DNA of 64,000 nt from Shinisaurus crocodilurus (Eukaryota; Chordata; Lepidosauria; Squamata; Shinisauridae), in NCBI GenBank assembly GCA_021292165.1, contig CM037879.1, positions 264,809,921 to 264,873,920 on the forward strand, in the 5' to 3' direction. The notes beneath the pieces were generated by a model. That model worked only from the letters and a program-made list of their open reading frames with translations. It was not told where the DNA came from and searched no databases. Position numbers and translations under genes: made by a program. Positions 10,803-21,038 of the stretch are shown here, in pieces; within the stretch, counting starts at the first letter, position 1; the number at the start of each line of letters is the position of its first letter.

Positions 10803-11318
10803 CAGGGCCGGCGCTACCGCTAGGCAGACCCAGGCGGCTGCCTAGGGCGCGTGGCGGAAGAGGGCGCAGAAACGCTGTGCTCCTTCCTCACCGCCGGCGC
10901 GCTCCTGCCCCGCCTGCTGCCTCCGCCGCGCCTCCCCGCCCACCGCTGCCGCACCTCCCCCCCCTGCGTGCCCGCCCGCCTGCCACCTACCTACCTTCGC
11001 GTCGTTTCCGGAGCCCGCCGGCGTTGTTTTGGCGGGAGGAACCAGGGCAACAGGGCTTAAACAGCCTTGTTGCCCTGGTTTCCCCGGCAAAAAAAAAAAG
11101 CGCGGGGGTCCCATCGCATTGGAGGAGGCGGCGGCAGCAGCAGCCGCAGCCAGCAGCCAGCGGGGGGGGGGAGGTAGGTGGTGGTGGTGGCGGCGGCGGC
11201 GGTGCGGGGGGGTTGCAGAGCAGGGCTGCTTTGCTCCGGAGCCCCCCCCACGGCACGAGAGGGGGGGGCGCTAAATATAATTTGGCCTAGGGCGCCAAAC
11301 AGCCCTGCACCGTTCCTG
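10803..11318. mobile_element. GC-rich hAT-like element with perfect 8-bp duplication
   Basis: It starts cagggccggcgctaccgcta and ends caccgttcctg. The first 12 bases match the inverted last 12 at 9 positions. The identical 8-bp repeat atgctggg flanks it at 10795-10802 and 11319-11326. The interior is very CpG- and GGC-rich, with a (ggt/ggc)n tract at 11178-11205. Long overlapping frames in this interior (up to 137 codons) are compositional and are not annotated as genes. Confidence 0.85.
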
Positions 11319-11427
11319 ATGCTGGGATAGGCCTGGTGGCAGAATGGTGGGGGAAGAAGGGTTATACAGAACTCTGTGCTTTGTCTTCCCCATGCAGGAT
11401 TGTGATCGGCATATGATGTGCCTAGAG

Positions 11428-11742
11428 CAGTGCTTCTCAATTATTTTCTGTCATGCCCCCCCTAGGAAGAAGAAAACATTTCGCGCCCCCCGCGCGACTG
11501 TAAATAGTATCATTTGTCTATAAAATTGTTATAAGTACACCTCTGCATAACACTGTATCCTTATTAACGTATAAGAGAATAAAAAAAGAAAGAAATGTGG
11601 ATCAATTTACAACAAAGAATAGCTGTATTAACTGTAGCAGAAAAGATTAAAGAGCACGGTTCTAAAAAAACTTATGAGGTCAACAGCCCCCCTTTACGGA
11701 GCATCGCGCCCCACGGGGGCCCGCCCACACTATGGAAGACTG
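11428..11742. mobile_element. Probable hAT remnant, CAGTGCTTCTCAATT type
   Basis: The left end cagtgcttctcaattatttt resembles hAT termini of the cagtg.ttctcaa class. The interior has 'gcgccccccgcgcgac' on one side and 'catcgcgccccacggggg' on the other, as in hAT elements with an inverted second motif. The right end at gaagactg is tentative and the target duplication is not clear. Confidence 0.55.
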
Positions 11743-11939
11743 GCTGATTCTCTATACGAAACGTATTGTGGATATCTCAGATGTACACCGACTTAACATT
11801 AGCCACTGACTAGCGCATAGGTGGCCTTAAAAGTGAAAGGAGACCAGCTGGGGTGGCTCCAGGACCGGCCAACTGGCATCTCTTCTCCCAAGAGCGAGCG
11901 TGAAACTGACCTAGTGCAACGTGTTTAATTGCTTAATAT

Positions 11940-12089
11940 GCGGAATATGAGTTGGTGTGGAAGATTCTGTTTCATGATCTTTCCCCCTGAAACAGTTTTT
12001 ACGAAACCCTAGTTGCAGAATATGACCTTGTGTGGGAGATACTATTCCATGTTTGCCTCCCTGAAATATTTTTATGAACGCTACTTTTG
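11940..12089. repeat. Old 75-bp tandem duplication
   Basis: Two adjacent units begin gcggaatatgagttggtgtgg (11940) and gcagaatatgaccttgtgtgg (12015). They stay alignable through 'ccctgaaacagtttttacgaa' versus 'ccctgaaatatttttatgaa'. Divergence is roughly a quarter of sites by eye. Confidence 0.8.
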
Positions 12090-12855
12090 TGTATCAGCGC
12101 AGCAGCCAAATTTTGGGGTCAGGCCAGGAGTTATCCATGGCACATATTGAAGTCGGTCTGCTTTTTGGCCTGTTGTTAAGTTATCGGAAAGCCAGGCTCT
12201 CCATCCCATGTTTATTTTAATCGTCACTTTCAGCATTCATACGGGAGTGGAATACAGGAATGGGGATTCAGGCATGTGTGTATTTTATTGTTGTTGTCCT
12301 CCTCTTCCTCCTCCTCCTCTTTTATGATTATGATAATGTTGTTGTTGTTGTTGTTGTTGTTGTTGTATGATTATGATTAAACCGTACATAAGTGAAAATG
12401 TGTCGTAGGTATTCAGCTAGAGCTGTCAAATGCCTTTGGATTTATGAAGCGCTTGGAAACATACAGGATGGGATTTCTTTTGAGCTGCTCCTTTCGCACA
12501 GCAACCATGTTTGCTCATTCTGGGAAACTGACAAAACAACGAGGTCTCCTAATACAGATTTTTGAAACGGCAACAGACGTGTATTCCACAGTCTGACAGA
12601 ACCAGTTTGTTCCCCCCCAAAACACACTCACATGCTAAGGAGGATCGAAACAAAACGAAAACAAAAATCATGTGTGTCCCCCCTCCCCCCCGGCCTGGTG
12701 CCTCATATAGAAATATACAAACCATTCTTCTCAGAACAAATGTTGTTTAGCTTACAATTTCTGTGACTCTACTTGTGACTGAAAAACTCACGCATACAAG
12801 TGTTCTTACCAAGAGGGCTGTCAGTATCGCCATAATGTCTTTGCCTTCCCTAAAC
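12090..12855. repeat. Intron with (CCT)n and (GTT)n microsatellites
   Basis: Simple repeats lie at about 12298-12322 (cct) and 12337-12366 (gtt). The rest of the segment is unique-looking and without a gene. Confidence 0.6.
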
Positions 12856-13489
12856 CAGCCATTTTCAAACTTTCTCTCTTCAAGGGACCCTTTCACATTG
12901 ACTTTTATGCTGCAAAATGTCTGTGGTGTGTCTGCCACATAATCAGTGCGCATTGCAGCAATTCTGAGGCGTGGCCTACACCTCACAATCAACCTCACAG
13001 GTGGTACATGTGGAGAACGAGGCCTCAGTCTTGCCCTGCAAAAACTGGGAGTACCGTACATTCTTGACACAGCGCACGCTTCTCTGTAGCTGCATGCCCA
13101 GCGTGGCCATATGGCACATTTGGGCAACTGCTATGGTCCCAATGTCCAGCAGGGCCCACTGCTGCTCTGATCTCTGGTGGCCGTGTCTGGGAGCCACCAT
13201 TTTACTTTCCCACAGTGCCCCTAAACGTAGCATTGTGGGAAATTAGAATGGCAACTCCAAGCTTCTGGATGGTGATCATAGTGCTGCCGCCGCCTGCTGT
13301 GCCCAGAGGGAGCCCATCAGAGGGCACTTTGCCAAGCCTGGAGCTGGCCCTGTGCAGCTGCACATTGAAGGAGGAGATTGGTAGTGATGGGCAAGCATGT
13401 TTACTTGCCATTACTATTCTTCTCAGTGGGGAACCCTGCATAAACTTCTGGAGAACCTCGGGATTTCCTGGAATAGTTTGAAAACATTG
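12856..13489. mobile_element. hAT element remnant, 634 bp
   Basis: The left end cagccattttcaaactttc and the right end gaatagtttgaaaacattg are imperfect inverted repeats of the ttttcaaac class. Flanking 8-mers ccctaaac / ttctaaaa match at 5 of 8. The interior carries no transposase frame. Confidence 0.65.
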
Positions 13490-14837
13490 TTCTAAAATGT
13501 TCACCTGCCCCATTTCCAAAATGGGGAGTTGCATGGTCTACAGATGTGGGGCAGAATGGAAGTCTCCTCACGGAGATATAGGCACCCCCCCCCCCATTGA
13601 GAAGGATGAATCAATCACGACTCTCATTTTGCTGCGTCTGGAGAACATCCAAAGCAGCCTTTCAATTCATCACAAGGAACACACTTTTAGCCTGAGTCCA
13701 CCATCTGTAATATGGGGGTGATATGATACAGGTGTTCATGCATTATTATTAGTTTTATACATAATAAAAGATAAAAAATGCTTGATTATATTGTCAGATG
13801 AATGGCTTGCCTAGCTTAGTTGGGTCAGTTTTGACTAGTAGTCAACTTCTAGGGTCACTGGTCTTGGGCTACTTCATATCTTGAACTGAGAAGGTCTGGA
13901 TCTGGGACTTCAGACATGCAAAGAATGAGCAACGGCTTCCCATGTTACAACTATAGTATAGTCAGTGTGGTCAAGCTGAAATGAAACGAATGGGAAAACT
14001 GAAGGAAGATATATTTCTTTTCCCACCCATAAGTTATACTTGTACGTATAAGTTATACTTATTTTAGAAATCTGTAAACAGTAGGAAAATGTTCTGGTAG
14101 GCAGTATTAAGTTTAAGTGGTTTGCAAAGTGTTTCTTCTTTGTTATAAACTGGAATGATCATAACATTTCTTTTCACATCTATCTGTTTGGATAGGAGTC
14201 AGAAAATTAAAGTTTAGTTGAATGGTGGAGAAGGAACAATCATCTCACCCTTTTCACGTACAATTTATTTTTAGTGCATTTTATTAAGGCTTCTTTTATT
14301 TTCTTCCCTCTAAGACAAATTGCTCCAAACCGTTAAAAATCTTCTTTATGCATACTTTCCACACTTCCGATCATGCTTGCTGTGTATTTCCAAGCTGCAG
14401 TTGTTTCAGCCAGATGAATGAGCGTGCCAAATGCAGAAAAGGACAGCCTGTAACTTTTAGAGCTTTGCTGTGTGAAAAGCCCTAATTTTTACAAATGTCT
14501 TAATGCGAGGGCAAAGCCATTGAGTTTGCGCTGCTTCTCAGCGCTGTGCCTGGAATGTTGATGGAAGCCATGTGAGGCATAAGATTTGAATGGATCTGGG
14601 AACTTTCTGATTATGCGGACTCATTAAGCCGTACTCAACTTCACATTGCTTGTGTACACATATTAATTTCCCCAGCCTTGAATGCCCAATCATGTGTTAA
14701 GAACAGTCACCTCAGATGTATATACAGAATGCACCAAATAATGATGTGTGTATCTGTTTTGGTGGGGGTGGAGGTTCTCCAGTTTTCACTAGTTCTGTGG
14801 CATTAGCATTTTAGTGCCTGTTTTCAGAATATTTCAC
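13490..14837. other. Intronic stretch without recognisable gene
   Basis: About 1.3 kb with no named repeat. The part around 14280-14720 is complex, non-repetitive sequence of the kind that is sometimes conserved in introns; that is inference only. Confidence 0.4.
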
Positions 14838-14912
14838 AGTGCAATTCTATGCATCTCTGCTCAGAAATAAGAAATGTGTCAATGACACTCAACTCCCAGG
14901 TGAGTGTGTCTA
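14838..14912. mobile_element. Short MITE fragment ('cagtgcaattctatgcat' type)
   Basis: It resembles the 8073 and 53425 elements in 'gcaat.ctatgcat.tctgctcagaa.taag' and 'cccaggtgagtgtgt'. The end near 14912 joins a caggggtgggcaacc hAT-like terminus. Confidence 0.5.
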
Positions 14913-15152
14913 GCAGGGGTGGGCAACCTATAGCCGTAGGCCCTCCTCCTAATGTCTTGCGGCTCTCTGCAAGCAATCGGTTCAGGCCTCTGGCAAGAGC
15001 AACCTGTCCCTTCCCCAAAACAATGTGTCCCATCTCGCTGGGTGAGGAGGAAGAAGGAAGGGGGGGGGGGAGAGAGAGAGAGAGGGAGAAGGGTGGCAGC
15101 AGTATAGAGAAAAGTGTGTGTATATGCACTGTACAGGATTCTTGTATCACTT

Positions 15153-15289
15153 CAGGCCTGTGGCTCACACTGGCTCAGCTTGTCTGAGTGTGGAAAGCTA
15201 AGCAGGGTCAGGCCTGGTTATTACTTGGATGGGAGACCCCTCCTCTAGTTTCCTGCATTGAGCAGGGGGTTGGACTCGATGGCCTTGTA
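15153..15289 (+). mobile_element. 5S-rRNA-derived SINE with CR1-like 3' end
   Basis: The 5' part contains the 5S internal promoter region almost unchanged: gaaagctaagcagggtc, ggcctggttattacttgg, atgggagacc. After 'tttcctgcattgagcagggg' comes 'gttggactcgatggccttgta', the 3'-end sequence typical of CR1 LINEs. It ends early here, before the 'ccaactctatgatctatga' tail seen at 20265 and 35629. It is not a 5S gene, because the last third of 5S is replaced. Confidence 0.9.
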
Positions 15290-15556
15290 AAAATTGTTTA
15301 GATTTGTGCATATTGGTCAAACTATTTCTGAAGCAAGAATCATTTTTTTTTAGATGATGCACACATGTGTCATAGCAGACATCATCTTGGAAGAGGCATT
15401 TCTGTTGTGTGTAAGAGAAGGGAGAATGCCTCTTTCAAGATGGGTGCTTATAATCTGCTATTTTTATAAATACTTGTTATATCTTTGAAAGTTTTTTTTA
15501 AAGCTTTCAAAAACGTCTAGCTGTGCAGTTGCTTCTTCCCTACTTGCTCAAATTAA

Positions 15557-15627
15557 TTTCCATAGCATAGCTGGGGTTGATGGGATTTGTAGCCCCACAC
15601 ACCTGGGTAGCAGGTTGGGGAAGGCTG
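15557..15627. mobile_element. hAT MITE half ('gtagcaggttggggaaggctg')
   Basis: It reads as the right half of the MITE type seen complete at 32285: gggatttgtagccccac... ggttggggaaggctg. The left half is absent. Confidence 0.6.
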
Positions 15628-15635
15628 ATCTAGGG

Positions 15636-15960
15636 CAGGAATGGGCCAACTTCAGGCTTGAAGGATCTACTTTGTCTTTTACTACAACCCAGAGATCCAC
15701 CAACAGGATCCCAAGACATAGAATTAAAGAATTCGGAGCCCAGGAATTTGGGTATAAGAACTGCATGGAGCTCATCTCACAGTCCTTCCATACAAAAACC
15801 CACTCTTGGTTACCCTATGTTTTCTTCATTTTGGCAGTGTGGAGTTCTTTTGTTGCTGTTATTGTTAAACAGTTGGGAGTCAGAAATCCCGGCTGATCTA
15901 CTGCAAATCAGCCAGAGGACTAACAGTAGATCCAGATCTACCTGCTTCTGCCCTTCCCTG
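15636..15960 (-). mobile_element. hAT MITE, 'gggtgggcagaaggcagatc' family, reverse copy
   Basis: The ends caggaatgggccaac and cttctgcccttccctg are inverted. The flanking 8-mers atctaggg / ttctaggg match at 7 of 8. The reverse complement shares 'ctgactccca..tgtttaacaata' with the 617-bp copy at 44500. Confidence 0.85.
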
Positions 15961-16064
15961 TTCTAGGGCTCAGTTCTAAGAAACAGCTAATGAACTGATC
16001 CATCTGTTTCTGGATTGTACCAGTAAGGACTGCAGTTGGAGGCTCTAAAGCTTGAATGCTTCTC

Positions 16065-16068
<4 letters not shown>

Positions 16069-16142
<74 letters not shown>
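16069..16142. repeat. (CT)n(CA)n compound microsatellite
   Basis: A CT tract to about 16106 runs directly into a CA tract ending near 16141. Confidence 0.97.
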
Positions 16143-16144
<2 letters not shown>

Positions 16145-16482
16145 GATAGAAAACTACACGCAGAAAACTGGATGTCAGGGAGACTGATATGGCATGCCAG
16201 TTTTCTGTATGCATTGACATTTTTTGTTGTTGATATGACGGAGGTTTCAATCATGTGAGCTCCCACCTGTGCTCTGAAGTGGTAGAGCCCAGGAACAAAT
16301 TTATGGGACCATCTGTTGTTTGTGAAAACTAAGCCTAGCATAGTGGCCCAAGGCAATGCAGTCAGTTGGTGGCAAACGTGAATCAAGATCTCCCCTGATC
16401 CATGCCCGACATTACTCAACTTGCTAGAACTGCCGTATAGTTTGCCACCTCCCTGAGAGCTGTTGTGGTAGATCTGGTCCCT

Positions 16483-17178
16483 TTAATTCACCCAGAACAC
16501 ATAGAAATACATAGTTAAGGAAAAAGGAGGAAGGAGGCAGAAGATGGGGTACAGAGAACCTACTGCTGAAGTCATCGATACTGGATCCATGTGCAAAACA
16601 TCCTCTCTAGTCTTTAAAAGGCTGGGAGACATATTCATCTCCTGAGCACAAATATGAAACATTCTTGTTCTCTTTGTTCTGCAAACAATAGACCTCAAAT
16701 ACAAAGTACAGGGCAGGCCCACATTCACCAAAAGGTCACATGCTTTGTACACAAAGACACAGTGCTGTGTGTTAGACAGATTAGAATGGCTCTTCAAAGC
16801 AGCTGAGTTAATCGGTGTTCCGTTTGATATGCCAGGAGGTGCTGAGGAACTAGCAGACGGGGGGGGGAGAAAGGCATTTCTCAATGGGCTGAGAAGAGTG
16901 GGCATTCCCTTCTGCCAGATGTTGGCTGGGGTGGTAGTTATTGTTTGCTCTTGACGTCTGTGCCACCCAAATGTGGCAGAGATGAAAACGTTGGAACTGA
17001 CCGCAAACAGTGACGTCAGCTGCCTACCACTGCGGTTTGTGACAGGGTCAGTTTGTAAAGACGATTGCAATTTGATCGTAAAGGCTATTTCAAAGACAAT
17101 GCAAGAAATCAAGGTTCGAAATTCACGAGTCTCTCTGATGTCACAATTACCGGCATTATCCAGTGCACACTGCAGCAT
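16483..17178. other. Unique segment with a long but unrecognised open frame
   Basis: The minus strand is open for 231 codons with no similarity I recognise, no domain, and no repeat match elsewhere in the window. The sequence is of high complexity and includes the CRE/RUNX cluster at 17000-17036. I regard it as more likely conserved non-coding intron sequence than a gene. The frame alone is weak evidence. Confidence 0.35.
17000..17036. promoter_or_regulatory. CRE flanked by two inverted RUNX-type motifs
   Basis: A perfect palindromic CRE tgacgtca lies at 17011-17018. It is bracketed by accgca (17000-17005) and tgcggt (17031-17036), which are RUNX-type cores in opposite orientation. The cluster is in non-repetitive sequence. 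CREB/ATF and RUNX binding is inferred from motif identity only. Confidence 0.4.
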
Positions 17179-17364
17179 TTTCTATGCACCGGATTTTCAA
17201 CCGTGACCACTCTTAGGACGATCACGGTGTGTACAGTGAATGCAGGGGGTGGGGGTGGGGGGAGTGCGATTGTATTGGCAAACCCTGCCCTTGTTGTGTT
17301 CCCAAGACCATCTGGTTGGTCCCTGTCTGTGTACAACTTGTACTCAAGTAGGAACCATATGAAC

Positions 17365-17726
17365 GAGGGGTGTCAAACTTCTTTGAGCCCGAGAGCCAAA
17401 TTCAGTTTTGGAGAAACACTCAGGAGCTGCATGCCAGTGGTGGCCGGAGCTTGAAGGAAGGTGAAAGGGGCGGGACCAAAATACCAAACATATCAGCATA
17501 TTTTAGCTTAAAGCTCTTACTACCTATAACTGCCTTAGGAGAAGCATTTCAACCTTTTAGAACGGGGGCGGGGAATGCGCGAAAGCCAGGAAACCACCAA
17601 ATGGCAGTTGGAGGAAAGGGGTGTGGCCAGATGAAGGGCCGTGGCCATTTGGGGAATGTAGGAGGGCTGGATTGGGACCTCAGATGTGCTGGATTTGGAC
17701 TGTGGGTCTGAGGTTCAACATCTCTG
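17365..17726 (-). mobile_element. hAT MITE, CAGGGGTGTTGAACC family, reverse copy
   Basis: It is flanked by atatgaac / atataaac (7 of 8). The interior 'tttagcttaaagctcttac' to 'gcatttcaaccttttagaa' is the reverse complement of the blocks at 4276, 35615 and 40195. Confidence 0.85.
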
Positions 17727-17741
17727 ATATAAACGGTATTA

Positions 17742-18092
17742 CATTTTTAGCCAGCCCTTCTTTTATGGAGCTCACAGTACTGTACATGGATCTTTCAGAG
17801 CCCCTTGAATCCTCACAACAACTCTGTAAGTAGGTTAGGCTGAGAGAGACTGGCCTAAGATCACCCTGGGAGCTTCATGGGTGAATGGAGATTTGTACCT
17901 GGGTTTACCCAGCTCTAGTCTCTCTAGCCCAGGGGTAGACAACCTGATGCCCTCCAGTTGCTTTGTACCACAATTCCCACAATCCCTGATCATTGACCAT
18001 GGTGGCTGAGGCTAATGGGAATTGTAGTCCAACACTTCTGGAGTGCACATGGTTGCTTACCCTTGCCCTAACCACTACACTAGACTGACTGG
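17742..18092 (-). mobile_element. Old SINE family A copy, split by a hAT MITE
   Basis: Reverse-strand SINE words 'cctcacaacaactctgtaag', 'taggttaggctgagagagac' and 'ctaaccactacactagac' are present. The last piece is separated from the first by the MITE at 17930-18065. Confidence 0.75.
17930..18065. mobile_element. hAT MITE (caggggtagacaacc) inside the SINE
   Basis: The ends caggggtagacaacctg and ggttgcttacccttg are inverted. The flanking ctctagcc / ccctaacc match at 6 of 8. The interior contains 'gggaattgtagtcca', as in the 32285 MITE. Confidence 0.8.
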
Positions 18093-18708
18093 ATCACATC
18101 AAAATGGACAAAAGGATGCACTAACAAGAACATGAAAATGTTCACCCCAGCCTGTGGCTGACAGGAGCTTCCAAGTTTACCTACAAAATGTCATGCAATA
18201 GCCTTGCTATAAACAAAACACATAAAAATGCTATGAATGTTAACTGACTCAGACTCAATCATGGAATTCTATAAATCCGTGCCTACGCCTTGTCTTAACT
18301 AACATGGTTGAGAACAAATATGTGTGAGGCACAGGCTGTTACACAGACATTTGTTTTGATTTCCTACCTGCCCCTCCATCCTGAAGACGCTTCAAACGAT
18401 AGCCTGATAAAACCAAGGAAGTATAACACTATATTAAAATAGAAAATGCCGTTGTACAACACTGAATTAAAATGACACCAAATATACCTTAAAAGCGAGC
18501 CCAGTTGAGATCTTACACTACTTCCAGAATATGCTCAGGTTCTATTTTTAATCTCCCTTGGAAGATGAAATGTGACAGTTGCAGGGGCAGCCACCAATGA
18601 AACCCCTTTAGCTGCCCTTGCAGGGAGACTGCGAATGGATGGTACAGTGCAGACATGAGCAGATTCAGGCTTGTGTGGGATCTACTTTGTTCCCCCCCCC
18701 ACACACTA
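18093..18708. other. Intronic stretch without recognisable gene
   Basis: No gene or repeat that I can name. Confidence 0.4.
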
Positions 18709-19135
18709 AGATCTTAGTGTCCGGGCAGGTACATATGGGAGGAGACGATCCTTCAGATACCCTGGCCCCAAGCCGTTTAGGGCTTTGAATGTTAGCACCA
18801 GCACTTTGAATCGGGCCTGGAAACAGACTGGCAGCCAGTGCAGATGAGAAAGCACTGGCATAATATGTTCTCGTCGGCCAGTCCCCGTTAACAATCTCGC
18901 TGCCCTATTTTGGACCAGCTGAAGTTTCCGGACCGTTTTCAAAGGCAGCCCCATGTATAACGCATTGCAGTAATCCAAACGAGAGGTTACCAGAGCATGG
19001 ATAACTGTAGCTAGGCTATCTCTGTCCAGATAAGGACGTAGTTGGTATATCAGCCTAAGCTGATAAAAGGTGCTCCATGCCACCGAGTTCACCTGTGCCT
19101 CGAGGGACAGTTGTGGATCCACAGGAATGTTTCTC
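18709..19135 (-). pseudogene. L2-type LINE, 3' end of the reverse transcriptase ORF
   Basis: An open frame on the minus strand (18706-19122) encodes the C-terminal part of an L2-like ORF2. It includes SRLDYCNALY.GLPLKTVRK, LQLVQN.AARL and LHWLPV...FKVLVLTFKALN, colinear with residues 749-881 of the intact LINE at 54578-57418. It is truncated at both ends: the endonuclease and RT core are missing. It belongs to a different subfamily from the intact copy, judging by the many substitutions. Confidence 0.85.
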
Positions 19136-19139
19136 CTAC

Positions 19140-19290
19140 AGCGAGGGTGGCCATGTTTCTCTATTTAACAGAGGATAGTCCTCTCTTTGAAGGCATCCTC
19201 TCTCTGAAGGGCCGTCCAGTCCGAGTCCAGTTTAAAGATAAACAACCATTTGAAGAGCAAGTCAGCAGGGGCCTTGTAGTTGCCCATCAA
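19140..19290 (+). repeat. Unclassified interspersed repeat, copy 2 of 2
   Basis: It is homologous to 10540-10630 in reverse. It carries an internal echo: 'cctctctttgaaggcatcc' followed by 'tctctgaagggccgtcc'. It abuts the truncated L2 directly. Confidence 0.55.
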
Positions 19291-20264
19291 CTGTGAGCAC
19301 CTAGACATAGGCACATAGGCCATCTGGTCATTGCGATGAGATGCATTGTGTTCCTTTTTAAATGATAGCAATTACTTGTAAAGTTGTGTCTAGACATAAA
19401 AAGTAGCACATACAAATCTTATGCAAATCCAGATCCTCTTTTCGGGATGGTGCATTTCCTCTTTTGGGGTGATGCGCAAGTGGCCGCCCAATGCTCAACG
19501 TCAGGTTCCCTATACAACTGCACAGGACTGAAGCTAAGGTTTAAACAGAGCTAGTGCGTGAGGATGGAGAAAATTAAGAGTTGCCACTTCCAATTTGGAA
19601 AAAGAGCCAATCGCTTAACATCTCTTGAGAGCATGAAGAAACGGGGTATCTTTGGCAGCCCCTGTGTTTACAACTGAAGCCCTCCATGCAGTACAACCAT
19701 TTGGCCCATCTCAAGCCCACTAGTGATCGTGGCCGCCGGCTGACTATTGTGGCAAATGCAAAAAAAGGTAGTTGGTTTTGTGGCAAGCATTTGCGAGGTG
19801 AGAAAACACAGGGAAAGCCGCCGGCAGCACGAGCTCATTGTATCTGCTCCTCAAAACCTCTGCTGGCGCATCTCTTATGGAAAATAGAACTTGACTTCCC
19901 TGCGGATGAATTCCCAGTGGGGCGTGTGGGCATCAGCCGGTGCAGTTTTGTACAAATCTGTCCCATGGACTAATTAATTCTCCAAGCACCCTTGTGTGAC
20001 AAAGAGCTATTATAAGAGCCCATTTTTTTGAAGCTGGAAAACATACTAATAAAAGTTAAGCAAGTCACTGAAGTCACGTACAAAAATCCATGCAAACAAG
20101 GGCTTAGCTTTTTTAGCTAGCTTCCAGAGACCAGTCCAATATTATGGAGAGACTGCTGTCTTGTCTCAAGTTGTGACCAACAGGTTGAAAACTAGGTTAT
20201 TTGGGGCCTGAATCTGTTGTTTTTTGACACACACCTGCAGGTCACCTTCAAGAAATCATGCATA
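19291..20264. other. Intronic stretch without recognisable gene
   Basis: Complex unique-looking sequence, especially 19560-19970. No gene is identified. Confidence 0.4.
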
Positions 20265-20432
20265 CAGGCCTGTGGTTCACGCTGGCTCAGCTTGTCTGAG
20301 CATGGAAAGCTAAGCAGGGTCAGGCCTGGTTATTACTTGGATGGGAGACCCCTCCCCTAGTTTCCTGCATTGAGCAGGGGGTTGGACTCGATGGCCTTGT
20401 AGGCCCCTTCCAACTCTATGATCTATGAATCT
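20265..20432 (+). mobile_element. 5S-rRNA-derived SINE with CR1-like 3' end, full length
   Basis: The most complete plus-strand copy. The 5S-like head runs from caggcctgtggttcacgc and includes the A-box/C-box region (ctaagcagggtcaggcctgg, acttggatgggagacc). It has a 25-bp linker, then the CR1-like end 'ttggactcgatggccttgta', 'ccttccaactctatgatc' and a short tatga-type repeat. Confidence 0.93.
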
Positions 20433-20502
20433 ACACTTGGTAAAAAGTCTGCACACCAAATGCAATCTCTGTGTGTGTGGTGTGACAGCATGCCTATGTA
20501 CA

Positions 20503-20656
20503 CCAGTTGCTGGGGAACATGGGTGGAAGGGTACTGTTGCATTCATGCCCTGCTTGTGGGTTTCCTGTGGGCAGCTGGTTGGCCACTGTGTGAACAGAAT
20601 CCTGGACTAGATGAATCCTTGTTCTGATCCACTATGGCTATGCTTATGTCCTTATG
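20503..20656 (+). mobile_element. CR1-like LINE 3' end fragment
   Basis: The sequence 'ttggccactgtgtgaacaga', 'ctggactagatgaatccttg' and 'ttatgtccttatg' is the 3' end of the same family that appears reversed at 23037-23450. No coding part remains. Confidence 0.6.
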
Positions 20657-20679
20657 TGGTGTGTGTACAGGGTAGGCAT

Positions 20680-20790
20680 AGTCGGGCACCTGCCAAAACA
20701 GCTGGTGACAATGGCAGTGAGAACATAGACTCACTGAGGGAGGGGACCCATTGAAGGTGTCTTGCCCAAAGGTTGTCAAAAGCCAATACT
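20680..20790. mobile_element. Fragment of the hAT MITE family at 24486
   Basis: 'ggtgacaatggcagtgagaac' and 'ggacccattgaaggtgtctt' match the right half of 24486-24837. Confidence 0.6.
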
Positions 20791-20805
20791 GTGTGTGTAT
20801 ATATA

Positions 20806-21038
20806 TATTTATTTATTTATTATATTTATACCCCGCCTTTTCCCCCGCAAGGAACCCAAGGCAGCTTACATAATCCTCCTCTCCATCTTATCCTCACAAC
20901 AACCCTGTGAGGTAGGTTAGGCTGAGAGTCAGTGACTGGCCCAAAGTCACCCAGTGAGCTTCATGGCCGAGCGGGGACTAGAACCCGGATCTCCTGAGTC
21001 CCAGTCCAACACTCTCACCACTACGCCACACTGGCTCT
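20806..21038 (-). mobile_element. SINE family A, full length, reverse
   Basis: The tail (atttatttatt...tataccccgcc) is first, then the body, the B-box complement and the A-box complement 'cactacgccacactggctc' at the right end. Confidence 0.92.

Noticed and set aside
10877..11290. 137-codon frame and opposite-strand frames in GC-rich sequence
   Set aside because: Entirely inside a hAT MITE with low-complexity GGC/GGT tracts; no motif.
15153..15289. 5S rRNA gene (also at 20265, 35629, 40023, 53672)
   Set aside because: Only the promoter-containing part of 5S is present; the 3' third is replaced by a CR1-like tail, so these are SINEs.
17742..18092. Second promoter-bearing SINE at 18066
   Set aside because: It is the other half of one SINE separated by the hAT MITE at 17930-18065.
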